Shown here: positions 1-5,500 of the stretch, piece by piece
Layout: each line of letters starts with the position of its first letter
Position numbering within the stretch: the first letter of the stretch is position 1
Assembly: GCA_030587605.1 (NCBI GenBank)
Contig: JAUQYT010000072.1
Coordinates: 1 to 19,205, forward strand
Origin: Candidatus Njordarchaeum guaymasense
Lineage (GTDB): Archaea > Asgardarchaeota > Njordarchaeia > Njordarchaeales > Njordarchaeaceae
Direction of reading: 5' to 3'
Length of the DNA: 19,205 nucleotides
Position numbers and translations under genes: made by a program
The notes under the pieces: generated by a model
Database searches by the model: none
Seen by the model: the letters and a program-made list of their open reading frames with translations, nothing else
Told to the model about the DNA's origin: nothing

Positions 1-248
1 TTCTCAACCAGCCCTGATTTGATCATCTGCTCGAGTTGCCTACTAATGGAAGGGGTTCCCAGGAACTTTACTACCTTGTCACTGGGCAAAACATCTTCTA
101 AGAAGTAAACGAACTTGGCTATGTCCTCTAATGGGAGACACCTGTCAGTTGATTTGAGGACTAAAAGAAGCTCATCCCTCTGCCAGATGGAAACGTCTCG
201 GGACGACTGTCCAAATCCATTGGGGCTCGCGTTATTAGCTTCACTCAA
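1..248 (-). CDS. Partial hypothetical protein, possible winged-helix domain
   Basis: An open frame runs from a TTG at 248 off the left edge of the window, giving about 82 residues. The first 30 residues are polar and low in complexity. They are followed by a helical stretch (WQRDELLLVLKS) and then SISRQLEQMIKSGLVE, which resembles the recognition helix and turn of a winged-helix DNA-binding domain. An in-frame stop lies a few codons upstream of the TTG, which is the only plausible start before the conserved-looking part. No clear ribosome-binding site is visible, so the transcript may be leaderless. The gene diverges from the coiled-coil gene at 490. I do not recognise the family, and the winged-helix reading is inference from a short pattern. 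Confidence 0.5.
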   Translation of the reverse strand, partial: MSEANNASPNGFGQSSRDVSIWQRDELLLVLKSTDRCLPLEDIAKFVYFLEDVLPSDKVVKFLGTPSISRQLEQMIKSGLVE

Positions 249-456
249 ATGCGTATCCCAGTAATAATATTAGGGGAATACGCATTGATAAACATTGTTG
301 ATATAAACTGAGAAAACCCTAATTGTATTGGGAATTGTTTGATATAAAGTCCCAGTTTTTGCACCCTATCAAAGCGGTATGCAAGTCAAGTTCGCAATTG
401 ACTTCCAAAACTGCTTCATTTAATCGGAAATGCTCTTAAATGCCCTGATACTGAGG

Positions 457-464
457 TATTAATA
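457..464 (+). promoter_or_regulatory. TATA-like box of the 490-936 gene
   Basis: TATTAATA is centred about 29 bp before the ATG at 490. No ribosome-binding site precedes that ATG. This spacing fits an archaeal promoter giving a leaderless or nearly leaderless mRNA. The rest of 249-489 is AT-rich, with no gene or repeat that I can support. Confidence 0.4.
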
Positions 465-489
465 GGAAAACCCTTTCGATTAGCGTCGA

Positions 490-936
490 ATGGGGGAATT
501 GGCACTGACACAGTCTAAGAATAGGGGTGATCCCACTGTGCAGCCCGCAACCTTGTCAGCTGGTCCGGGTCTCCTTAGTGAAGGAGAGCATTCGTCACTA
601 GTAGAGAAAGTCGATTCTATTTCCAAAGAGGCTGATGACCTCCGTGGTAAAATAAAGGACCTTGAAAAGCAGTATGACTCAGGCAGGATAACGGCAAGAC
701 AGCACGACAAGCTGATTAAGCAATACTTGCTTAGGCTGTTTGATGTTAATAGGGAACTCTTACCACTGAAGGAACGGATTCAGAAGGATGCAGAAGAAAG
801 GGAAAGATCGCGGGTAAGGCAAAAACTTGAAGCAATGAGTGGCCTAGAAAAGAGGTCTACTAGGGCTCGCAGAAGACGGAGGGCCAGAATGGAAGCTCGC
901 CGAAATGCTCAGGCTAGAAGGAGAGTCAAGCAGTAG
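490..936 (+). CDS. Small coiled-coil protein with a highly basic C-terminal tail
   Basis: The product is 148 residues with no recognised family. Residues 1-35 are polar and probably disordered. Residues about 36-110 are a predicted coiled coil rich in Glu, Lys and Leu, including a short YDSGRITARQHDKLI segment like those joining helices in small archaeal coiled-coil proteins. The last 35 residues are mostly Arg, with Ala, Lys and Gln between, and resemble a nucleic-acid-binding or rRNA-contacting tail. No signal peptide or membrane segment is seen. The ATG at 490 follows a TATA-like box at leaderless spacing. It lies upstream of and co-directional with the XPF nuclease, but a 225-nt gap with its own promoter-like element separates them. 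The Arg tail suggests RNA or DNA binding, but that is inference. Confidence 0.65.
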   Translation: MGELALTQSKNRGDPTVQPATLSAGPGLLSEGEHSSLVEKVDSISKEADDLRGKIKDLEKQYDSGRITARQHDKLIKQYLLRLFDVNRELLPLKERIQKDAEERERSRVRQKLEAMSGLEKRSTRARRRRRARMEARRNAQARRRVKQ

Positions 937-1115
937 TCCAAGAGATCATTTTTGATGAGTTCCTCTGGAAGAAGTGTCCTGTTCACATTCTTTGCAGAAC
1001 TTGTCTGAAGAATTTTCATTTTGCTGCTTCTGACTCGGTTCTCGTCTTTCTTTGTTGGTTAAATAGGATTGTGGTTGGCTGCACGATATTCAAGGGTTAC
1101 TCAGGACCTATTCTC

Positions 1116-1155
1116 TTAAATAAGGCGCACTTCACAATCCTATAGGAGAAGTGCG
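1116..1155 (+). promoter_or_regulatory. Promoter with inverted repeat flanking the ribosome-binding site of the XPF gene
   Basis: A TATA-like box, TTAAATAA, lies at 1116-1123. It is followed by a perfect 8-bp inverted repeat, CGCACTTC at 1126-1133 and GAAGTGCG at 1148-1155, with a 14-nt spacer. The expected transcription start, near 1146, falls inside the spacer, as does the GGAG at 1145-1148. As DNA the repeat could be an operator. As RNA it could form only if transcription begins further upstream. Confidence 0.45.
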
Positions 1156-1161
1156 TCAAGC

Positions 1162-1989
1162 ATGGATCAAAAAACGCTAGACTCTTTTGAAAGCGAGAGC
1201 GCCGAGTCGGCTTCTCAAAAGATAACTGTTTTTGTCGACAACAGAGAGCTTCGGTCAAAGGTTAGCGATTATCTCCGAGAACTGGATGTCAATGTTGTTG
1301 AGAAGCAGCTTAGCGTCGGGGATTATGTTGTGTCTGACCGTGTAGCTATCGAAAGGAAGAGTGTTAAGGAGTTTGCGAACTCGATCTACACTAATAGGCT
1401 GTTTGATGAATGTGTCAGACTCAAAGATGCTTATGAGATCCCCATCCTTGTTGTCGAAGGATACCTACCGGTGGTCTTCAAGTTCACAAGGATAAACGAG
1501 GCTTCGGTATGGGGCGCTTTAACGAGTATCGCAGTGGAGCTTAGGGTTCCAATAGTTCCAACCCCAGATACGAAGCACACCGCCAGGTTCATTGAGCGGG
1601 TAGCATATTGCGAGCAAGCCAAGGCCAAGCGCCCCGTTGTGATAAGACCGAGAGAAAAGACGCTTACCCTAGCACAACAGCAATTATACCTAGTATGTGG
1701 TCTTCCGAACATCGGTGTTACGCTTGCTGAGAATCTTCTGTTGAAAGCAAGCACTCCTCATAATGTTTTTAGGCAAATAGTGGAGACTGACGTAATACAA
1801 TCCAAAACGGGTAAGACAAAGCGTTTATCGGGGCCAATCGCAGAAGCTAAGGGGATAGGTCCATTGATAGTAGAAAAAGCTAAGAAAACCCTGACTTCCC
1901 CTTATGTTAAAGATGAGCACAGTAAAGATGATAACGGGGAAGAGTCACAAGTCTCTATCAGTGGAGACACCAAGACTGATAAAGGGTAA
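1162..1989 (+). CDS. XPF/ERCC4-type structure-specific endonuclease
   Basis: This is an archaeal XPF-family nuclease without the helicase domain, 275 residues. The family cuts branched DNA such as 3' flaps and stalled forks, usually as a dimer that may work with PCNA. The nuclease domain spans about residues 20-150. It shows VDNRE (D26, E29), GDYVV (D54) and the ERK triad (E64-R65-K66). The usual ERKxxxD ends in Glu70 here (ERKSVKE), a conservative change. Helix-hairpin-helix segments follow at about 175-195 (CGLPNIGVTLAENLL) and near 230-240 (KGIGPLIVEKAKK). The C-terminal tail is acidic and polar and lacks an obvious PCNA-binding box. The ATG at 1162 is preceded by GGAG at a rather long spacing. 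Family assignment is firm; exact substrate and partner are inference. Confidence 0.9.
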   Translation: MDQKTLDSFESESAESASQKITVFVDNRELRSKVSDYLRELDVNVVEKQLSVGDYVVSDRVAIERKSVKEFANSIYTNRLFDECVRLKDAYEIPILVVEGYLPVVFKFTRINEASVWGALTSIAVELRVPIVPTPDTKHTARFIERVAYCEQAKAKRPVVIRPREKTLTLAQQQLYLVCGLPNIGVTLAENLLLKASTPHNVFRQIVETDVIQSKTGKTKRLSGPIAEAKGIGPLIVEKAKKTLTSPYVKDEHSKDDNGEESQVSISGDTKTDKG

Positions 1990-2065
1990 ATAGGCAGTTC
2001 CTCTAGAAAACAATATAATCGTTTCCATCTGATCATTAATCTATAGTTGAGAGGGTCTAACAAAC

Positions 2066-2605
2066 ATGTTCCAATCCCCTAAGTATGTGTTCAAGGTAGT
2101 TGTGGTAGGCGAAGGCGGGGTCGGGAAAACCTCGCTCATATTACGGTACACCCAGGACCGCTTTCTAGGGGAGTACATAACTACAATTGGCACCAATTTT
2201 GCGGTGAAGACGCTGAGCATAAACGGGCAGCAAATAAAGCTGCAACTGTGGGACCTTGGAGGACAGCAGCAATTCATGCGAATAAGATCCTTCTACTACC
2301 CAGGTGCAAGGGCAGCAATGCTTGTCTACAGCGTTGCGGACAGGAAGTCATTCGATACCATACCAAAATGGGCTAAAGAGGTTGGAGCAGTGTGTGGCAA
2401 CATCCCTTTAACCCTGCTTGGCAACAAGATTGACCTTGACACTGAAAGAGCCGTCAAGAAGGAGGAAGGGGCACACCAAGCATCACAGATAAAGGCTGAA
2501 TTCTTCGAGACAAGCGCAAAAACTGGAGAGCTAATCAATGGAGCCTTCATGAGCGTGGCGAAGAGAATATTCGAGTCTTTTTCCAAGAAGCTTGGAGTTT
2601 ATTGA
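2066..2605 (+). CDS. Rab/Ras-like small GTPase
   Basis: This is a single-domain small GTPase of 179 residues. All five motifs are present: P-loop GEGGVGKT at 15-22, switch I Thr at 39/40 (YITTIG), WDLGGQ at 62-67 with Asp63 and the catalytic-type Gln67, NKID at 120-123, and TSAKTG at 149-154. SKTG-like ends and the DRxSF segment after VYSV resemble Rab and Ras proteins, whereas the double Gly in WDLGGQ recalls Arf-like proteins. The C terminus (KKLGVY) has no prenylation cysteine, so any membrane link must be indirect. Such GTPases are scattered in archaea and enriched in Asgard and some TACK groups. No roadblock or GAP partner is visible nearby. A TPR protein is encoded convergently. The start follows GAGGG by about 11 nt. 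Confidence 0.92.
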   Translation: MFQSPKYVFKVVVVGEGGVGKTSLILRYTQDRFLGEYITTIGTNFAVKTLSINGQQIKLQLWDLGGQQQFMRIRSFYYPGARAAMLVYSVADRKSFDTIPKWAKEVGAVCGNIPLTLLGNKIDLDTERAVKKEEGAHQASQIKAEFFETSAKTGELINGAFMSVAKRIFESFSKKLGVY

Positions 2606-2731
2606 AGCTTTTCTCATCGCCATAGAATAACCTTTCTAGTCCACCTATAATTTCATCTTTTAAGTCATGTTCACTTTCTTGAACAAAGTGGAGTCCTTAG
2701 ATATCTTGTGTTATACGATATCTTGACTCAA

Positions 2732-3574
2732 TCATTCGGCCTTATGTTTTGGGATCTTGCCGCGAATCTCCTGTACTCTCTTCTTGACCTTCTCACCCGT
2801 GATCCCCTCTAGGTCTGGTATTAGATTCTCGACACGATAGGTATATTCCTCTGCTAAGTCTCCCATTCCCGCTCTCAGGTACTTTTCTGCGGCGGCGAGA
2901 AAAGCATCAGCTGATTTTCCGTAGTCTTCCGACAGTTCGTATGCTTCTCCAACTGCACTTAGGGCGTCACCGACGCTCCCCTCGTCCTTAAGCTTCTGTG
3001 CGACATCTAGCGCTACCTTGAATGATTCGAGCGCCTTGCCGAAATCCTCTTTCTTGAGATAAACATTCCCGATGTCGAGAGAGATACTCATAATTCCCTC
3101 GTAATTCCCAGCCTTCTTGCACATGTCAAGTGCTCTGCTGAACAAGCCCAATCCATCGTCCAGTTTCCCCAGACCAGTGTATGCCAGTCCAACCCCGTAT
3201 AATGCATCGGCTATTTTCTCTTCACTCTTGAGATCCTCGTAGATCTTTAGGGCGAAGGAGCAGTGTTTAGCCGCTTCATCATAAGACCCCATGTTGTTTA
3301 AAGCTACACAAGCATTGTAGCTAGAGTCAGCTTTTCCTTCTAAATCGTTAAGCTCGTCGAATTCTTTGATTGCCTTAAGGTAGAGCTTGACTCCTTCCTC
3401 ATCTTTTCCCGCTTCACTTAGGAGTAATCCTGCCTCGTTATATGCTTGGGCTGCCTCAGCGAATTTCCCATTCTTCTCGAACTCATCTGCAGCTTGAAAA
3501 TACAACTTCGCTGCCGCTTCAGGTGATCCCTGTGCTCTTAGATCCAGCGCTTTCTTTAGAGTCTCTGCCGCCAT
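2732..3574 (-). CDS. Tetratricopeptide (TPR) repeat protein
   Basis: The product has 280 residues and is almost entirely TPR helix pairs. Successive units of about 35-40 residues each carry the small-residue and aromatic pattern, for example AAAKLYFQAADEFEKNG, FAEAAQAYNEAGLLL, EEGVKLYLKAIKEF, YDEAAKHCSFALKIYEDL and FGKALESFKVALDVAQKL. I count roughly six to seven repeats. The arrangement resembles SNAP-like and Rapsyn-type TPR scaffolds that bind partner proteins. No signal peptide or membrane helix is seen, and the C terminus is basic (RGKIPKHKAE). A TTG precedes the ATG at 3574; I chose the ATG. The leader contains GGAGG motifs. Its 3' end faces the Rab-like GTPase gene. The repeat class is firm, but the partner is unknown. 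Confidence 0.85.
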   Translation of the reverse strand: MAAETLKKALDLRAQGSPEAAAKLYFQAADEFEKNGKFAEAAQAYNEAGLLLSEAGKDEEGVKLYLKAIKEFDELNDLEGKADSSYNACVALNNMGSYDEAAKHCSFALKIYEDLKSEEKIADALYGVGLAYTGLGKLDDGLGLFSRALDMCKKAGNYEGIMSISLDIGNVYLKKEDFGKALESFKVALDVAQKLKDEGSVGDALSAVGEAYELSEDYGKSADAFLAAAEKYLRAGMGDLAEEYTYRVENLIPDLEGITGEKVKKRVQEIRGKIPKHKAE

Positions 3575-3640
3575 CAAGGACCCACTGCCTCCGCCTTAAT
3601 GAGCCTCCTCAGGGAGTACTCTTTATTCTCTTTTCAATTC

Positions 3641-3650
3641 CTATATATAG
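3641..3650 (-). promoter_or_regulatory. TATA-like box of the TPR gene
   Basis: CTATATATAG lies about 67-76 bp upstream of the TPR ATG at 3574, on the minus strand. Normal archaeal spacing would start transcription near 3615 and give a leader of about 40 nt that contains purine-rich GGAGG elements. Confidence 0.4.
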
Positions 3651-3715
3651 TCTTTGAAAACTCGTGACCCGTAAGAGGTCAGTCCATGGTCAACAATGAC
3701 CCGCAATCCTTCTTT

Positions 3716-4428
3716 CTATTCTTGATTACTCCAACCCTGTTTTCCAATTAGGGGGACAAATGCTACTCCACCGACGCTTGTGGTTACAAAATCATTCTTC
3801 TTGGTTTTCTTGACCATGACGAGTTCCTGCCAGCCATATTTCACCCCAATAGGTATTGCCATAATACCTCCGACTTTCAATTGCTGCACCAATGTGTCGG
3901 GTATCTGTGGTGCTGCAGCTGTGACAAGAATCCGGTCATATGGCATGACCTCCCTATAGCCTAGTGTGCCGTCTCCGACGATGACCGTTACGCGGTCTGC
4001 GTACCCTGTCCGCCTCAAGTTCTCTTTTGCGAAGACGGCCAGGGGACGTAGTCTCTCGATCGTGTACACGTGGCCGCGCTTCTTTGATGACAAGGGCGCA
4101 ACGATCTCAGCGCAGATCGCGGCATGGTAACCTGAGCCTGCACCCACTTCCAGTACCTTGTTCCCTTCTTCCAACCTCAGTTGTTCGCACATTATTATGA
4201 CCATGTGTCACCCTACTTGAACTACTTCAAGTAATGTGGTGCACTAATAGTTTGTTCGCATGCTATTGGAAGTGGGCGGTCATCGTAGGCAGCTTCCCTC
4301 ATGTTCGCGGGCACAAATTCCTCTCTGGGAACTTTTCTAAATGCGTTGATCACACTGGGACTGTTCGCAATCCTTTCATCGATATAGCGCTCCAGGAGTC
4401 TCTCCTTAGATCTTGCTAGATCATCCAT
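3716..4428 (-). CDS. pcm: Protein-L-isoaspartate O-methyltransferase, interrupted by a 29-nt BHB-type intron
   Basis: The enzyme uses S-adenosylmethionine to methylate isoaspartyl residues so that damaged proteins can be repaired. The sequence is in two frames. The upstream frame encodes the family's N-terminal part (VINAFRKVPREEFVP, then CEQTISAP) and stops at 4222. The downstream frame encodes the SAM fold with motif I, VLEVGAGSGYHAA, and continues to 3716. Removing 29 nt joins them as SAP-HMV-IIMCEQL, which matches the conserved SAPHMV segment, and yields 227 residues from the ATG at 4428 (233 from a TTG at 4446), normal for the family. The flanks of the removed piece form a bulge-helix-bulge motif, so I read this as one spliced gene. 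Alternatives are a frameshifted pseudogene, or two polypeptides with restart at the ATG at 4204, since GGTGA lies 3 nt before it. Confidence 0.85.
4207..4235 (-). other. Putative archaeal BHB intron in the pcm mRNA, 29 nt
   Basis: Read on the minus strand, the motif has these parts. The outer helix is GUG (4244-4242) with CAU (4205-4203). The 3' bulge is ACA (4208-4206). The central 4-bp helix is CACC (4241-4238) with GGUG (4212-4209). The 5' bulge is ACA (4237-4235). The inner 9-bp stem is UUACUUGAA with UUCAAGUAG, closed by the loop GUAG. Exon 1 pairs with the intron's 3' end, as in canonical tRNA introns. Because both bulges are ACA, cleavage after base 1 or base 2 gives the same spliced mRNA, so the boundaries may shift by one base. 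The insert contains two in-frame TAG codons and its 29-nt length breaks the frame; splicing repairs both. Direct RNA evidence is not available here. Confidence 0.8.
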
Positions 4429-4540
4429 TCTTGGACCAACCACCAACTATTACTCATTAAATCCACGTTTTTCTCTTTTCTCCCTCCTTCTAAAGCCCGG
4501 GCATTCGCGGCAGACCAGGGAAAACTACGGGCGCGTAAAC

Positions 4541-4552
4541 TACTATATAGTA
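4541..4552. promoter_or_regulatory. Palindromic TATA-like element between pcm and the DUF371 gene
   Basis: TACTATATAGTA is a perfect 12-bp palindrome with a TATATA core in the divergent region between pcm (minus) and DUF371 (plus). It lies about 95 bp before pcm and about 80 bp before DUF371. It could be a TATA box or a repressor site over one. A second TATA-like tract (GTATTAAAAAG, near 4567) lies closer to DUF371. Confidence 0.35.
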
Positions 4553-4630
4553 ATAAGAAGATCGCTGTATTAAAAAGAATAGATCGCAGTCAGTCACTTC
4601 TGGAAGACACAGTCCTGAGGCGTAACCACA

Positions 4631-5056
4631 GTGAAAGCCATCGAAGAATTGACGGCCTGTGGGCACAGGAACATCCAAGGTACGCATACGACAACCTTGG
4701 AGATAACCAAAGCAGACCAGGTTACCCTCAAAGGGAACTGTATAGTCGCAGTTAGAGCGAGCAAAGCGATTAGCGCCCTAGCCCCTTCCTTCAAGGAGCT
4801 ACTAAGAAAGCCAGCTTCTAGAGTCACACTGAACATAGAAGTAAGTGGCTTAAGAGAAGAAGCTAAGGGGTTTGGCGACCCACGCCTTCAACTTACCAGC
4901 AGAGAAGACATCGTCTGCAGGAAAAGCAACTTCGCGTGCGGCCGTACACTGATGGTCAAAGCAAATAAGGCTGCAGCAGACATGGACCGGAGAGTAATTG
5001 AAGCCCTCAGAAATCCGGGAAACAAAGTATCCATAACCATATCAGTAGAATATTAA
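4631..5056 (+). CDS. DUF371 family protein
   Basis: The product has 141 residues and matches, from memory, the archaeal DUF371 family, a small conserved protein without an established function. Family-like features are the opening GHRNIQGTHTTTLEITKADQ and the following segment CIVAVRASKAI. The C-terminal half alternates hydrophobic residues as in beta strands (RTLMVKANKAAADM, then KVSITISVEY). No signal peptide, membrane helix, metal-binding cluster or catalytic motif stands out. The start is GTG at 4631, with a GAGG-like element about 12 nt upstream and the conserved domain beginning within ten residues. It is monocistronic between pcm (divergent) and the tRNA-Lys gene (convergent). I do not assign a role. 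Confidence 0.8.
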   Translation: MKAIEELTACGHRNIQGTHTTTLEITKADQVTLKGNCIVAVRASKAISALAPSFKELLRKPASRVTLNIEVSGLREEAKGFGDPRLQLTSREDIVCRKSNFACGRTLMVKANKAAADMDRRVIEALRNPGNKVSITISVEY

Positions 5057-5098
5057 GAGAGCCTTGAGATAGAGAATTGATTGGCGGGCCTGAGGGGA

Positions 5099-5127
5099 TT
5101 TTCAGCCTATTGTTTTGGCAATCGGCA
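5099..5127 (-). other. tRNA-Lys T-loop intron, 29 nt, with canonical BHB
   Basis: The T-stem GGGGG/CCCCT is the outer helix. Then come a 3' bulge AAT (5100-5098), a central 4-bp helix TTCA (5133-5130) with TGAA (5104-5101), a 5' bulge ACT (5129-5127) and an inner stem starting GCC/GGC and continuing through ATTG/CAAT. Splicing gives a 7-nt T-loop, TTCAACT or TTCAAAT depending on the cut base. Boundaries may shift by one nt. Confidence 0.88.
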
Positions 5128-5164
5128 GTTGAACCCCCGGCCATCGGGTTAAGAGCCCGACGCT

Positions 5165-5200
5165 TTAGGCGTTCGCCGTTCTCGCAATAGTTTGGCGTTT
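5165..5200 (-). other. tRNA-Lys D-arm intron, 36 nt
   Basis: The intron interrupts the 3' strand of the D-stem between G22 and A23 (or one base later). A partial BHB is visible: exon AGGT pairs with intron GCCT in a 4-bp helix with one wobble. It is flanked by 3-nt bulges AGA and AAA. Cutting after the second base of each bulge restores GAGC. The inner CGCC/GGCG stem is separated by a small internal loop, and the outer helix is weak, so this motif is relaxed. Confidence 0.8.
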
Positions 5201-5500
5201 CTACCTGGCTGAGCTACAGGCCCGCATCTCTACGCGTTAAAGAGCTCGCTTCTGCTCCTGGCCGATTATTGTTGTTAAAGGATTGAACTACGATGTTATA
5301 AATTTTTTTGACGAGCGGGTTGGCGATAACTTCAATAATGCCATTTACGTGCCTATTTATGTATCACTGGAGGATGGATGATAATCGCTGGTGTGACACA
5401 GCATAGTTATCGGTAGGTCCTGTGGGTTCCATAGCTTCATCGGATCCCCTCTGATTTGGAAATGCGTCGAGATACATTCATCATTGATGGGAGTGTTTAG

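Larger units (their letters stand above)
5082..5223 (-). tRNA. tRNA-Lys(CUU) with introns in the D-arm and T-loop, encoded CCA
   Basis: Read on the minus strand, the acceptor stem is GGGCCTG (5223-5217) paired with CAGGCCC (5092-5086). G73 (5085) and an encoded CCA (5084-5082) follow. The D-stem is GCTC with GAGC, the latter formed only after splicing. The anticodon stem is TCGGG with CCCGA, and its loop CTCTTAA gives anticodon CTT for lysine. The variable loop is TGGCC, and the T-stem is GGGGG with CCCCT. Two insertions break the fold: 36 nt in the D-arm and 29 nt in the T-loop. Without them the RNA is a standard 74-nt tRNA plus CCA. No intron sits at the usual 37/38 position. A naive tRNA search could miss this gene because both the D-arm and the T-loop are disrupted. 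Confidence 0.92.

Noticed and set aside
955..1080. Minus-strand frame with FCKECEQD, a possible small zinc-binding protein
   Set aside because: There is no usable start codon, and only one CxxC pair is present.
4207..4236. Programmed ribosome bypassing over the pcm hairpin
   Set aside because: A stop near a hairpin and similar CAC/CAT triplets at the edges recall phage T4 gene 60, but the BHB geometry explains every part, and no matched take-off and landing codon pair beyond the short repeat is present.
3716..4446. pcm as a plain frameshifted pseudogene
   Set aside because: The interruption is not a single-base slip. It is a 29-nt insert with a complete BHB fold, and its removal restores a conserved motif exactly. 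Both halves are otherwise well conserved.
4495..4540. GC-rich minus-strand stretch with a GTAGTTTTCCCTGGTCTGC pattern, possible tRNA or split-tRNA 5' half
   Set aside because: No T-arm or clear anticodon arm follows, and no pairing partner could be identified.
4490..4687. Minus-strand 65-codon frame overlapping DUF371
   Set aside because: It overlaps the start of the DUF371 gene and its promoter, and has no family resemblance.
5370..5455. Possible C/D box RNA with GATGATAA and CTGA-like boxes
   Set aside because: The C box does not match RUGAUGA well, and internal C'/D' boxes are not clear.
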